Translations under genes and position numbers: made by a program | DNA from: Bacteroidales bacterium | GTDB lineage: Bacteria; Bacteroidota; Bacteroidia; Bacteroidales; UBA4417 | DNA length: 19,217 nt | NCBI GenBank assembly: GCA_025350385.1 | Contig: JANXXZ010000285.1 | Coordinates: 1 to 19,217, forward strand | Direction: 5' to 3' | Shown here: in pieces, positions 8,261-15,132 of the stretch | Numbering within the stretch: position 1 is the first letter of the stretch | Layout: every line of letters starts with the position of its first letter | Notes under the pieces: model-generated | Told to the model about the DNA's origin: nothing | The model's database searches: none | The model's input: only the letters and a program-made list of their open reading frames with translations

Positions 8261-8318
8261 CTATATTATGGTATAATTTCTACAGTTTGACAAAATTTTT
8301 ACTAACTCCTCGAAATTA

Positions 8319-8345
8319 TAGGTTATAAAACATAAAAATAACCTA
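8319..8345. promoter_or_regulatory. Dyad operator candidate in the MgtE-N/Nramp promoter
   Basis: Perfect 8+8 bp inverted repeat TAGGTTAT-N11-ATAACCTA, with an AT-only spacer apart from one C. Its right arm overlaps the first two bases of the -7 box, so a bound protein would block RNA polymerase. The half-sites contain TAGGTT/AACCTA, the core of DtxR/IdeR sites, but with 10 bp more between them. Assignment to a DtxR/MntR-type regulator is inference. Confidence 0.55.
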
Positions 8346-8351
8346 CTTTTG
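8344..8351 (+). promoter_or_regulatory. -7 box (TACTTTTG) of the metal-transport unit
   Basis: A full TAnnTTTG match followed by GCGCC. No clear TTTG lies 19-21 bp upstream. A start near 8358 would give a leader of about 120 nt before the ATG at 8480, containing two competing hairpins. Confidence 0.55.
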
Positions 8352-8413
8352 CGCCAATAACAGAAAAGTAAATTTCTAAATGGACGAAGGCCCTGATTTA
8401 TCCCGAATATTAA

Positions 8414-8453
8414 CCCGGTTCCGGGAGAATTAGCAGTTTCGCAGCATTCTCCC
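8414..8453 (+). promoter_or_regulatory. Leader RNA with two mutually exclusive hairpins
   Basis: Hairpin A: CCCGG/CCGGG, 8414-8425. Hairpin B: GGGAGAAT (8423-8430) with ATTCTCCC (8446-8453), a perfect 8-bp stem with a 15-nt loop. Both need the GGG at 8423-8425, so they cannot form together. Hairpin B ends 13 nt before the GGAGG at 8467-8471. It does not match a riboswitch class I recognise; a regulatory role is inference. Confidence 0.35.
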
Positions 8454-8479
8454 TGAACAAAAAGATGGAGGATGCTCCC

Positions 8480-9754
8480 ATGTCAGCATTGACCACATTT
8501 CATTTAAGCAGACTCCTGGGTTTGAGAGTGATCTCAACAACTAATGAGTCAATTGGTATCATTCGCGATTTATTGATCAACAATACTCCCGACATCCAGG
8601 ACCCGGATGAACCATTCCGCCCGCGAATCGTTTCTGTAAAGATCGGGAGCAAAACAAAGCCTGTTTATCTCGACTTCACCTATTTCGAAATCAGACGCGA
8701 TAATGGAAAATATTCCGTCATCTGTTCCAACAAGCAGCAATTAACTTCTGAAACTGTATCGGGATTTCTCCCGCTGAAGGAAAGTATCCTGGACAAGCAG
8801 ATCGTCGACTTAAACGGTCGGAAGCTTGTAAGGGTTAACGATGTTCGGTTAGCCATCATTTCCACCGGAACTTACGTGGTTGCCGTTGATGTTGGTGTGG
8901 AAGGACTGCTACGTCGCCTTGGTGTTTCGAAGATTTCCAAATCCCTGTCCTCCATTCTTGGCTGGCAGGTCCCTTCCAAATTTATCCTTTGGGATGATGT
9001 TGACACATTGGATGAATCCAATATGAACATCAGGCTGGGCAAGCCCTTTGCCAAACTTAAGACCCTGCACCCTTCCGACCTGGCTGATATTATTGAGGAT
9101 CTTGGTCGAAGCAGCCGTGCGGCAGTTTTCAGTACTCTTGATGAAGAGCAGGCCGCCGATGTGCTTGAAGAAATGGAACCCAAATCGCAGGTTGATCTCA
9201 TCGAAAGCCTTAGTGTTGCCAAGGCGGCCGATGTGCTTGAAAAAATGCCTGCCGACGAAGCAGCTGATATTCTTGACTTGCTTGAGGACGACAAAGCCGA
9301 ATTATTGCTGCAGGAAATGGATGCCGAATCATCTGAAGAAGTGCGTGAATTGCTTGAGTATTCAGGGCGCTCGGTGGGTAGTATTATGAGTACTGATTTC
9401 ATGTCGTTTCATGAGAATGAAACAGTTGAACAGGCATTGATCTCCATCAGGGAAACAAAACCGGAAGAGCCTGCCCTCTATAATCTTTTTATTGTTAGCC
9501 ATAGCGGCAAACTGATGGCTACCGTTTCACTCCGCGACCTGATCATTTCTGATTCAGGAGTGGTGCTTAAAAATATTATGCGCCGGAATCCTCCATCGGT
9601 GATGGATAATGACAAACTGGATTCGCTTGCTGAACTTGTATCAAAATACAACATGCATTCAGTGCCGGTTGTCAACAACAACAATACGCTTGAAGGAATG
9701 GTTGTAATCGATGATATTGTCGATGACCTTCTTGGCGCAAGAAAAACCCGTTAG
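8480..9754 (+). CDS. PRC-barrel / MgtE-N / CBS-pair protein (soluble Mg2+-sensor-like)
   Basis: 424 residues from the ATG at 8480. I prefer it to the in-frame ATG at 8465 because GGAGG at 8467-8471 lies 8 bp before it. No membrane segment is present. Domains in order: a PRC-barrel-like domain (about 8-95), a second PRC-like domain (about 104-175), the helical MgtE N domain (about 192-295, with repeated AADVLEEM/AADVLEKM/AADILDLL units) and two CBS domains (about 303-358 and 365-420). In MgtE channels the N and CBS domains form the cytosolic Mg2+ sensor that gates the pore; here the MgtE membrane domain is missing altogether. The gene is followed 16 bp later by an Nramp-family transporter, so this protein probably senses Mg2+ or another divalent ion and regulates that transporter. 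The regulatory link is inference from architecture and adjacency. Confidence 0.9.
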   Translation: MSALTTFHLSRLLGLRVISTTNESIGIIRDLLINNTPDIQDPDEPFRPRIVSVKIGSKTKPVYLDFTYFEIRRDNGKYSVICSNKQQLTSETVSGFLPLKESILDKQIVDLNGRKLVRVNDVRLAIISTGTYVVAVDVGVEGLLRRLGVSKISKSLSSILGWQVPSKFILWDDVDTLDESNMNIRLGKPFAKLKTLHPSDLADIIEDLGRSSRAAVFSTLDEEQAADVLEEMEPKSQVDLIESLSVAKAADVLEKMPADEAADILDLLEDDKAELLLQEMDAESSEEVRELLEYSGRSVGSIMSTDFMSFHENETVEQALISIRETKPEEPALYNLFIVSHSGKLMATVSLRDLIISDSGVVLKNIMRRNPPSVMDNDKLDSLAELVSKYNMHSVPVVNNNNTLEGMVVIDDIVDDLLGARKTR

Positions 9755-9770
9755 CAAACAGTAGGTCATC

Positions 9771-11024
9771 ATGCTGAAGACACTAAAGAGTCAAAAAAAA
9801 ATATTCTTTCGGAATATTGCCCTTTTCTTTATTATCCTAGGTCCGGGAATTATTACTGGTAGCGTGGACAATGACGCAGGCGGAATAACGACCTATTCCG
9901 TCGCAGGAGCATTATACGGCTATAAACTCCTTTGGACATTGGTTCCGGCCTTCATTGTATTGCTTGTGATACAGGAGATGAATGCCAGGATGGGAATAGT
10001 CACAGGCAAAGGATTAGCCGACCTGATCAGGGAAAATTCAGGCGTTAAAATTACTTTCTTTATTTTCATTGGTCTGCTTCTCGCCGATATCGGGAATACA
10101 ACAACCGAGTTTGCAGGTATCGCAGGCAGTATGCAAGTCTTTGGAATCAGTAAATACATTTCGGTCCCGATAGGCGGCATTTTCGTGTGGCTACTGGTAG
10201 TTAAGGGGAATTACAAGATCGCTGAGCGGATTTTCCTTATATTCAGTGCCGCACTGCTCATGTATGTTGTTTCGGCCATTATGGGAAAACCGCACTGGAA
10301 TGAAATAGGAACGGCTATTATAAAGCCGCATATGGAACTTAACCCGACGTATCTCGCTATGGTTATCGGTATAATCGGTACAACAATTGCCCCCTGGATG
10401 CAGTTTTATATGCAATCATCCGTAATTGAGAAAGGGTTAAAAATGAAGGATTATAAATACACCCTTATCGACATTGTGATTGGTTGCCTTGCCACCGTTG
10501 TTGTAGCATTCTTTATTATTGTTGCATGTGCTTCAACACTGCATGAGAATGGAATCGTAATTAAGGAAGCAAAAGATGCCGCACTTGCCCTGAAACCGCT
10601 TGCGGGGCATCTTGCATCAGAATTATTTGCACTCGGGCTATTCGTAGCGTCAATTTTCTCAGCCACAATCCTGCCGCTCGCCACTGCTTTCTATGTTTGT
10701 GAAGCCTTTGGATTTGAGGCGGGAATTGATAAAAAATGGAATGATGCGCCTGAATTTTATTACCTGTACACAGGGATATTGATTGTTTCGGGTGGCATCA
10801 TCCTCATCCCAAACGCGCCATTGATCGCGATCAGCCTCTGGTCGCAGGTAATTAACGGAATGCTTCTTCCCGTAGTGATAGTCAGCATGATAATGCTGGT
10901 AAACAATAAAAAAATCATGGGTAAGCATGTTAACAAGACAAGCACCAACGTAATAGGATGGTCAACAGTGGCGATACTTGTTTTCCTATCAGGAATGCTG
11001 ATACTCATGCCATTTTTTACTTGA
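9771..11024 (+). CDS. SLC11/Nramp-family divalent metal transporter, NRMT-like binding site
   Basis: 417 residues, almost entirely hydrophobic with about 11 membrane segments, matching the Nramp (LeuT) fold. The TM1 metal-binding motif, DPGN in Mn/Fe Nramps, is D35-A-G-G in GSVDNDAGGITTYS. The TM6 motif, usually A-T-(V/I)-M-P-H, is T204-T-I-A207-P-W, so the thioether Met that favours transition metals is Ala and the nearby Ala is Thr. Family knowledge: loss of that Met is a feature of Nramp-related magnesium transporters (NRMT, e.g. from Eggerthella lenta). Mg2+ transport is therefore plausible, but Mn2+ or another ion is not excluded from sequence alone. Co-transcribed with the PRC/MgtE-N/CBS gene (16-bp gap). 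No terminator is obvious after the stop. Confidence 0.88.
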   Translation: MLKTLKSQKKIFFRNIALFFIILGPGIITGSVDNDAGGITTYSVAGALYGYKLLWTLVPAFIVLLVIQEMNARMGIVTGKGLADLIRENSGVKITFFIFIGLLLADIGNTTTEFAGIAGSMQVFGISKYISVPIGGIFVWLLVVKGNYKIAERIFLIFSAALLMYVVSAIMGKPHWNEIGTAIIKPHMELNPTYLAMVIGIIGTTIAPWMQFYMQSSVIEKGLKMKDYKYTLIDIVIGCLATVVVAFFIIVACASTLHENGIVIKEAKDAALALKPLAGHLASELFALGLFVASIFSATILPLATAFYVCEAFGFEAGIDKKWNDAPEFYYLYTGILIVSGGIILIPNAPLIAISLWSQVINGMLLPVVIVSMIMLVNNKKIMGKHVNKTSTNVIGWSTVAILVFLSGMLILMPFFT

Positions 11025-11051
11025 CAGATTGCTATTTTCTGACAATCAATT

Positions 11052-11059
11052 TAGATTTG
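11052..11059 (+). promoter_or_regulatory. -7 box (TAGATTTG) for the orphan secreted protein
   Basis: A full TAnnTTTG match with an ATTG (11028-11031) 20 bp upstream, close to the expected -33 spacing. It lies 131 bp before the ATG at 11191, leaving a rather long leader. Confidence 0.5.
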
Positions 11060-11190
11060 CCTTAATCCATTATCTCAACCAGGATAACTGAATCTGTTGC
11101 AATTAGCAATTTTTTTCGGCTGTTTACAGAAACAGCTTCCTGGGAAATCATAACTGGAAGGACTTTTTCACATACTCTTGATTCATCGTT

Positions 11191-11997
11191 ATGAAATTCA
11201 TCTGCCTGGCATTCTTTTGCTGTTTTGTATTTTCCAGGGCCTTGTCACAGGAAAACAAAGAATTCAACTTTGACACCACATCATTCAACCAACATATAAA
11301 ACTTGCTGAATGGCTTTATGAATATGATGAAATTGCCGGTCTTACCTCCGACAGCCTTAAGCCTTACGGAAAGGAAAAACTACTGTGGCTAGGTGTAACA
11401 GGGTTCTGTTACCGGGATGTTTCAGGAGAATGGCAGGCTGTATATGGCCGGTTTGCGAAAAAACATTTTGAAATTATTTTTCATTATGCAATAGATACCG
11501 CATTCAGGCTGAGGGCTGTTAAATCCACTTCCGACACCATCCAGATTAAACATTATGCCCGGGCTTTACAAAATACAGCCGGACTCTTACAGCGAGTCAA
11601 GGATTCCGCAAACATACATTTCAGCCAGTATATCCGCAGGTTAGCTGACCATCGCATTGAAGTCTGGATTCTCCCCTCTTTTCAGCCAAGCGGGCAGGCA
11701 ATCTATGGCTGCGAATGGAAATTTCAGTTCGATTCAACAGGAGAACACCTGATCAATTCCTCTAGTTATGTATCAGCATTAAAGGGTGTCTGGGTTGGCC
11801 AACTGCGGGAACTCTGGCTCAACTATCGTGATATTGAGAGCCCGTCGCCGGGTGGTGTTTTCTTCGCCTGGTATTTCAAGGATTACTTCAAACGGATCCA
11901 CATCGACACACATAAAAGAACCAGTACACTCAGTAAAGACGCATCCGGAAGGTATTGCTGGGATCAAAGGGTAAAATCATCAGAGGCTATTCACTAA
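11191..11997 (+). CDS. Secreted hypothetical protein
   Basis: 268 residues; I do not recognise the family. The first 20 residues (MKFICLAFFCCFVFSRALSQ) form a typical Bacteroidota signal peptide, so the product is exported to the periplasm or beyond. The mature part has no further membrane segment, no lipobox cysteine at the cleavage site, and mixed alpha/beta composition rich in aromatic residues. A Trp-containing EVWILPSFQPSGQAIYGCEW stretch and a C-terminal aromatic segment (FAWYFKDYFKRIHI) are the most distinctive parts. The gene starts about 165 bp after the Nramp gene behind its own probable promoter, so a shared function is not implied. No catalytic motif can be named. The stop is followed by over 400 bp of AT-rich DNA without genes. 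Confidence 0.7.
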   Translation: MKFICLAFFCCFVFSRALSQENKEFNFDTTSFNQHIKLAEWLYEYDEIAGLTSDSLKPYGKEKLLWLGVTGFCYRDVSGEWQAVYGRFAKKHFEIIFHYAIDTAFRLRAVKSTSDTIQIKHYARALQNTAGLLQRVKDSANIHFSQYIRRLADHRIEVWILPSFQPSGQAIYGCEWKFQFDSTGEHLINSSSYVSALKGVWVGQLRELWLNYRDIESPSPGGVFFAWYFKDYFKRIHIDTHKRTSTLSKDASGRYCWDQRVKSSEAIH

Positions 11998-12458
11998 ACG
12001 GATCGATGCGTATAATTTTACCGTTGACAAGCATCTGTACTCAATAGGTAAGCATTTACATATCGCATTTTCAGCGCATTATAACTATTCTTTTCAATAA
12101 AAAGCAGTAGAAACAAAATAAATACTAACAATAGGTCTTGAAATCTGTTAGATGATTGGATGCAGCTAATTTCGGAGTGATTCCTTTCTAAAAAATCACA
12201 AATAATTAAAATTCAGCCGCCTGATTCTTAACAAAAAATATTATTAATTAAATAGATGTAGTATATTTGCGGATTGTTTGCAATTAACGATTTAAGCAGT
12301 TTTTGTATCCCTTTTTACATCTGCATTAATTCTATGTCTACTTATAATAAATTCTGAACATTTTGTGCCTGGTGGGCGAACATTTCCAATCCAACTATTG
12401 TTACTGTTCGTAGGTGCGATGTTTAACAACCATTAATCCTAAATTCATACCATTAATT
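11998..12458. other. AT-rich intergenic stretch with a probable promoter
   Basis: About 460 bp without a supportable gene. Frames here are short or broken by stops. The only signal I can support is the TATATTTG box at 12262-12269. No strong terminator hairpin follows the orphan gene, and no tRNA or known RNA was recognised. Confidence 0.5.
12262..12269 (+). promoter_or_regulatory. -7 box (TATATTTG) for the NYN gene
   Basis: A full TAnnTTTG match in very AT-rich DNA, so chance is possible. If used, the leader to the ATG at 12459 would be about 180 nt. No TTTG at the expected -33 distance. Confidence 0.4.
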
Positions 12459-13145
12459 ATGGAAGAGAAAATCAAAAAAATCGCGATGTTTATCGACGGT
12501 ACTTTCTTTCTGAAAGTCAATTCGTATTACCGGTATCATCACGAGAGAAAAAGCACTATTAATTTTAACGGACTAGCCGAATTCCTGCGCGACGAAGTAT
12601 CAAAACTTGAAAGTTCTGATAAGCGGTATTGCCAGGTGGTGGAAGTGCACTGGTTCAGGGGGAGGTATTCTACCAGTCAGCTCGAAAAGAAGTATCCCGA
12701 TGACACTTACCGTCTCACTCAGATGACCAACGAACGTAGGATTGACGATATCTTTATGTACGAAGGAATTGTCACTCATAACTATCCTTTGCTGGTTGAT
12801 TCACGTACCGGCGAAGCCGAAGAAAAAGGTATCGATGTGTGGTTCTCACTCGAAACATATGAACTTACTATTCTGAAACATTTTGATGTAGTAGTACTCA
12901 TTGCCGGTGATACTGACTATGTTCCCCTAATCCGCAAAATCAACGGACTGGGTACGCGTGTCATGGTTCTGGGCTGGGACTTCAATTACGAAACAACATC
13001 ATCAGCCGGACGTTCGTACAAGGTTACAACCCGTACCAGCCAGGCCTTGATTGACGAATGTGTTTATCCCATAATGATGGATAAGCGTATTGATGACCGA
13101 ACAAGCAAAAACGATCCTATAGTGAATGCTCTGTTCAATGTCTGA
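12459..13145 (+). CDS. NYN (LabA/DUF88-type PIN-like) domain protein, putative RNase
   Basis: 228 residues from the ATG at 12459, which opens on MEEKIKKIAMFIDG; an in-frame GTG at 12414 would add an unlikely 15-residue tail. One NYN domain fills the protein. Acidic metal-binding positions of the PIN-like fold are visible: Asp in MFIDGTFF (strand 1), Asp in KGIDVWFSLE (middle) and the paired Asps in IAGDTDYVPLI. The conserved GLGTRVMVLGW strand follows. Family knowledge: NYN/LabA proteins are metal-dependent nucleases or RNA-processing factors, though some have regulatory roles. No extra RNA-binding domain is present. The gene is monocistronic: a long leader upstream, and a rho-independent terminator about 115 bp past the stop, before the methionine unit. 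Substrate unknown. Confidence 0.85.
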   Translation: MEEKIKKIAMFIDGTFFLKVNSYYRYHHERKSTINFNGLAEFLRDEVSKLESSDKRYCQVVEVHWFRGRYSTSQLEKKYPDDTYRLTQMTNERRIDDIFMYEGIVTHNYPLLVDSRTGEAEEKGIDVWFSLETYELTILKHFDVVVLIAGDTDYVPLIRKINGLGTRVMVLGWDFNYETTSSAGRSYKVTTRTSQALIDECVYPIMMDKRIDDRTSKNDPIVNALFNV

Positions 13146-13260
13146 CTAGCAAGACCCGCAAGAGAAACCAATCCTATCCCGAATGTTCCCATTGTTTCTA
13201 ATGGAAATATTATAGAAGACACTGGAAATGTATAATCACATTTAAAATTTTTGCATTAAT

Positions 13261-13283
13261 AGCTCCTTCCCGGAGCTTTTTTT
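13261..13283 (+). terminator. Rho-independent terminator after the NYN gene
   Basis: Stem AGCTCC/GGAGCT with a 5-nt loop followed by seven Ts. It insulates the NYN gene from the SAM-controlled methionine unit. The rest of 13284-13500 shows only weak inverted words and no gene. Confidence 0.8.
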
Positions 13284-13506
13284 AGCTCTTTTCTATCACA
13301 ATCTTTGAAAAGATAAGTGTAATTCAACCGATAATACCAGTGGCACTGTCAGAACATAAGCAGCAACCTTATGGGTTGGAATGTGGTTGCACTTTCAACC
13401 GTAGATGAACAATTTATCTTTTTATTCGTTCTAACTGATAGTCCGGTACTTAACAACATACCTGGACTTTTTTCAGAAAAATAAACAACGGTTCTGCGAA
13501 AATTAT

Positions 13507-13514
13507 TACTTTTG
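13507..13514 (+). promoter_or_regulatory. -7 box (TACTTTTG) for the methionine unit
   Basis: A full TAnnTTTG match 20 bp before the first paired base of the SAM aptamer, which is the right distance for a transcript that begins just ahead of the riboswitch. The -33 region has no clear TTTG. Confidence 0.65.
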
Positions 13515-13534
13515 CAGTTCGTTCATTACACATC

Positions 13535-13702
13535 ACTTATCAAGAAAGGCGGAGGGACTGGCCCTGTGATGCCTTGGCAACCTGCGTATAAAAGCAAGGT
13601 GCCAATTCCTGGCCCGGTTTACCGGGTGAAGATAAGTCAGACAGATATTGATATTGCCTGGTGCATTATACAGCTCTTCTGACTTGCCGGAGAGCTTTTT
13701 TT
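13535..13702 (+). promoter_or_regulatory. SAM-I (S-box) riboswitch with transcription attenuator
   Basis: Aptamer 13535-13637: P1 is ACTTATC (13535-13541) with GATAAGT (13631-13637). Between them are the S-box core words GGAGGGACTGGCCC, GGCAACC and AAGGTGCCAATTCC, and a P4 hairpin CCCGG/CCGGG at 13613-13626. Expression platform: AAGTCAGA (13634-13641), which overlaps the 3' side of P1, is perfectly complementary to TCTGACTT (13678-13685) and can form an antiterminator. The competing terminator is AGCTCT (13672-13677) with AGAGCT (13691-13696), extended by two pairs, then seven Ts. With SAM bound, P1 forms, the antiterminator is lost and transcription stops: an OFF switch for the genes downstream. 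Confidence 0.95.
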
Positions 13703-13772
13703 ATGCTCAGTGGCAGGGATTTCATGGTAAGTGGTTTATCTTATTTGTAAAACCATTTTAATCTGATTTGCC

Positions 13773-14915
13773 ATGAGAGAGCAGACCCGCGTCATCCATT
13801 CTATTCCAACAGATCCGCTTACCGGTGCCATTTCGGTTCCGATTTACCAAACTTCCACCTTCGTGCAGGAGGCTCCCGGAGTTAACAAGGGATTTGATTA
13901 CTCACGGACAAATAACCCCACCCGGCAAGCCCTCGAAGAACTCATTGCCGTCCTGGAAGGAGGAAGCAATGGCTTTGCATTTGCCAGTGGACTTGCAGCC
14001 ATTGACTCAGTTGTTAAAACCCTTCAGTCAGGCGACGAAATTGTAGCCATCGACGATATATACGGCGGAGCATTCAGGTTGTTCAGCCTGGTTTATGCCA
14101 AGTTCGGAATAAATATTAAGTATGTGGATACTCAGGACCTTGAGTTGCTCGAATCGGCAATCACTCCTGCCACAAAACTCATCTGGATCGAAAGCCCTAC
14201 CAATCCTACTCTTAAGATCTCCGATATTGCAGCCATTGCAGAAATTGCACACCGTTATGGCGCCTTACTTGGGATTGACAATACGTTTGCAACCCCGGCA
14301 TCGCAGAAACCATTGGCTCTTGGAGCAGATATAGTAATCCACAGCGCAACCAAATACCTTGGAGGCCACAGTGATCTTATCGCGGGTCTGGTGGTCACCA
14401 AAACGGTGGAATTAGGCGAAAAGATCAAGTTCATCCAAAATGCAAGCGGCGGAATCCTGGCCCCCTTCGATAGCTGGCTGGTGATCCGCGGCATTGAAAC
14501 GCTCAACCTGCGCATGAAACAGCATGCCGAAAATGCCATGGCTGTTGCTCTTTTCCTCGAATCGCACCCCAAGGTACTAAAAGTATACTATCCGGGATTG
14601 CCGACTCACAAAAACCATGACATCGCCAAACGACAACAACGCTATTTCGGGGGTATTGTGACTTTCTCATTAAAAAATGATACCTCAGAGGCAGCCACAC
14701 TCCTGGTGACTTCCACACAATACTTCAAACTTGCCGAAAGCCTTGGTGGTGTTAAGAGTCTCTGCTGCCACCCGGCAACTATGACACACAAATCCATCCC
14801 CGCTGAAATGCGACAACAGTCAGGCATCACGGATAGTCTTATCAGGCTGTCGGTTGGACTGGAGGATGCTGATGACCTCATACAGGACCTTCAATCGGCA
14901 CTGGAAAAAGTATAG
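13773..14915 (+). CDS. metB: Cystathionine gamma-synthase/lyase (Cys/Met PLP family)
   Basis: 380 residues, full length for the family. PLP lysine K194 in HSATKYLGGHSD; Asp169 in GIDNTF; phosphate-binding Tyr43 and Arg45 in DYSRTNNPT; Tyr97 in DDIYGGAFRLF; ESLGGVKSL and HPATMTH late in the chain. The ESLGGV pattern and YGG(A/T)xRLF loop fit cystathionine gamma-synthase/gamma-lyase, not cystathionine beta-lyase. Synthase is preferred because the gene sits under a SAM-I OFF switch and upstream of homoserine dehydrogenase, both pointing to methionine synthesis: O-acylhomoserine plus cysteine gives cystathionine in the cytosol. Sequence alone does not separate synthase from lyase, nor the succinyl from the acetyl substrate. 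The ATG at 13773 is about 70 bp past the attenuator. A distant paralogue lies at 1625-2806. Confidence 0.85.
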   Translation: MREQTRVIHSIPTDPLTGAISVPIYQTSTFVQEAPGVNKGFDYSRTNNPTRQALEELIAVLEGGSNGFAFASGLAAIDSVVKTLQSGDEIVAIDDIYGGAFRLFSLVYAKFGINIKYVDTQDLELLESAITPATKLIWIESPTNPTLKISDIAAIAEIAHRYGALLGIDNTFATPASQKPLALGADIVIHSATKYLGGHSDLIAGLVVTKTVELGEKIKFIQNASGGILAPFDSWLVIRGIETLNLRMKQHAENAMAVALFLESHPKVLKVYYPGLPTHKNHDIAKRQQRYFGGIVTFSLKNDTSEAATLLVTSTQYFKLAESLGGVKSLCCHPATMTHKSIPAEMRQQSGITDSLIRLSVGLEDADDLIQDLQSALEKV

Positions 14916-15012
14916 TGATCCCGACATAGTTGATTTGGGATTCAGAATACCGGAAAATGCAGAACTGTAAAAGAGTCGCGCCTAAATGCTTTTCCTTCAA
15001 TACCTCATTTAA

Positions 15013-15068
15013 TCGTCTCACGCTCTTCGCCCCTCGTCCCTTTTCACCTGTCGCTAGTCACTAATCCT
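15013..15068. repeat. Degenerate heptamer array between metB and hom
   Basis: Eight successive 7-bp units in one register, most matching NNNTCNC or NCGYCYC (for example TCGTCTC, TCGTCCC, TTTTCAC, CTGTCGC, TAGTCAC). Pyrimidine-rich like the array at 3875-4011, with shared words such as TTTCAC and CTGTCGC. It fills much of the 217-bp gap before hom. Confidence 0.55.
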
Positions 15069-15132
15069 CAGAAAGCGTATAACGACAAATTCATCATCAC
15101 TCACATCATAATAACCACAAGAATCAACATCA

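Noticed and set aside
8872..9402. 176-codon Ser-rich open frame on the minus strand
   Set aside because: Antisense shadow of the acidic MgtE-N region; Ser runs come from reverse-reading Glu/Asp codons.
12414..12458. GTG start extending the NYN protein by 15 residues
   Set aside because: The ATG at 12459 begins exactly where the NYN domain begins and has the usual A-rich context.
13355..13390. Possible small RNA from inverted words GCAACC/GGTTGC and CATAAG/CTTATG
   Set aside because: The two stems are short, overlap each other and have no promoter or terminator of their own.
14916..14965. Terminator between metB and hom (ATCCC/GGGAT)
   Set aside because: Only a 5-bp stem and no T tract; too weak to call.
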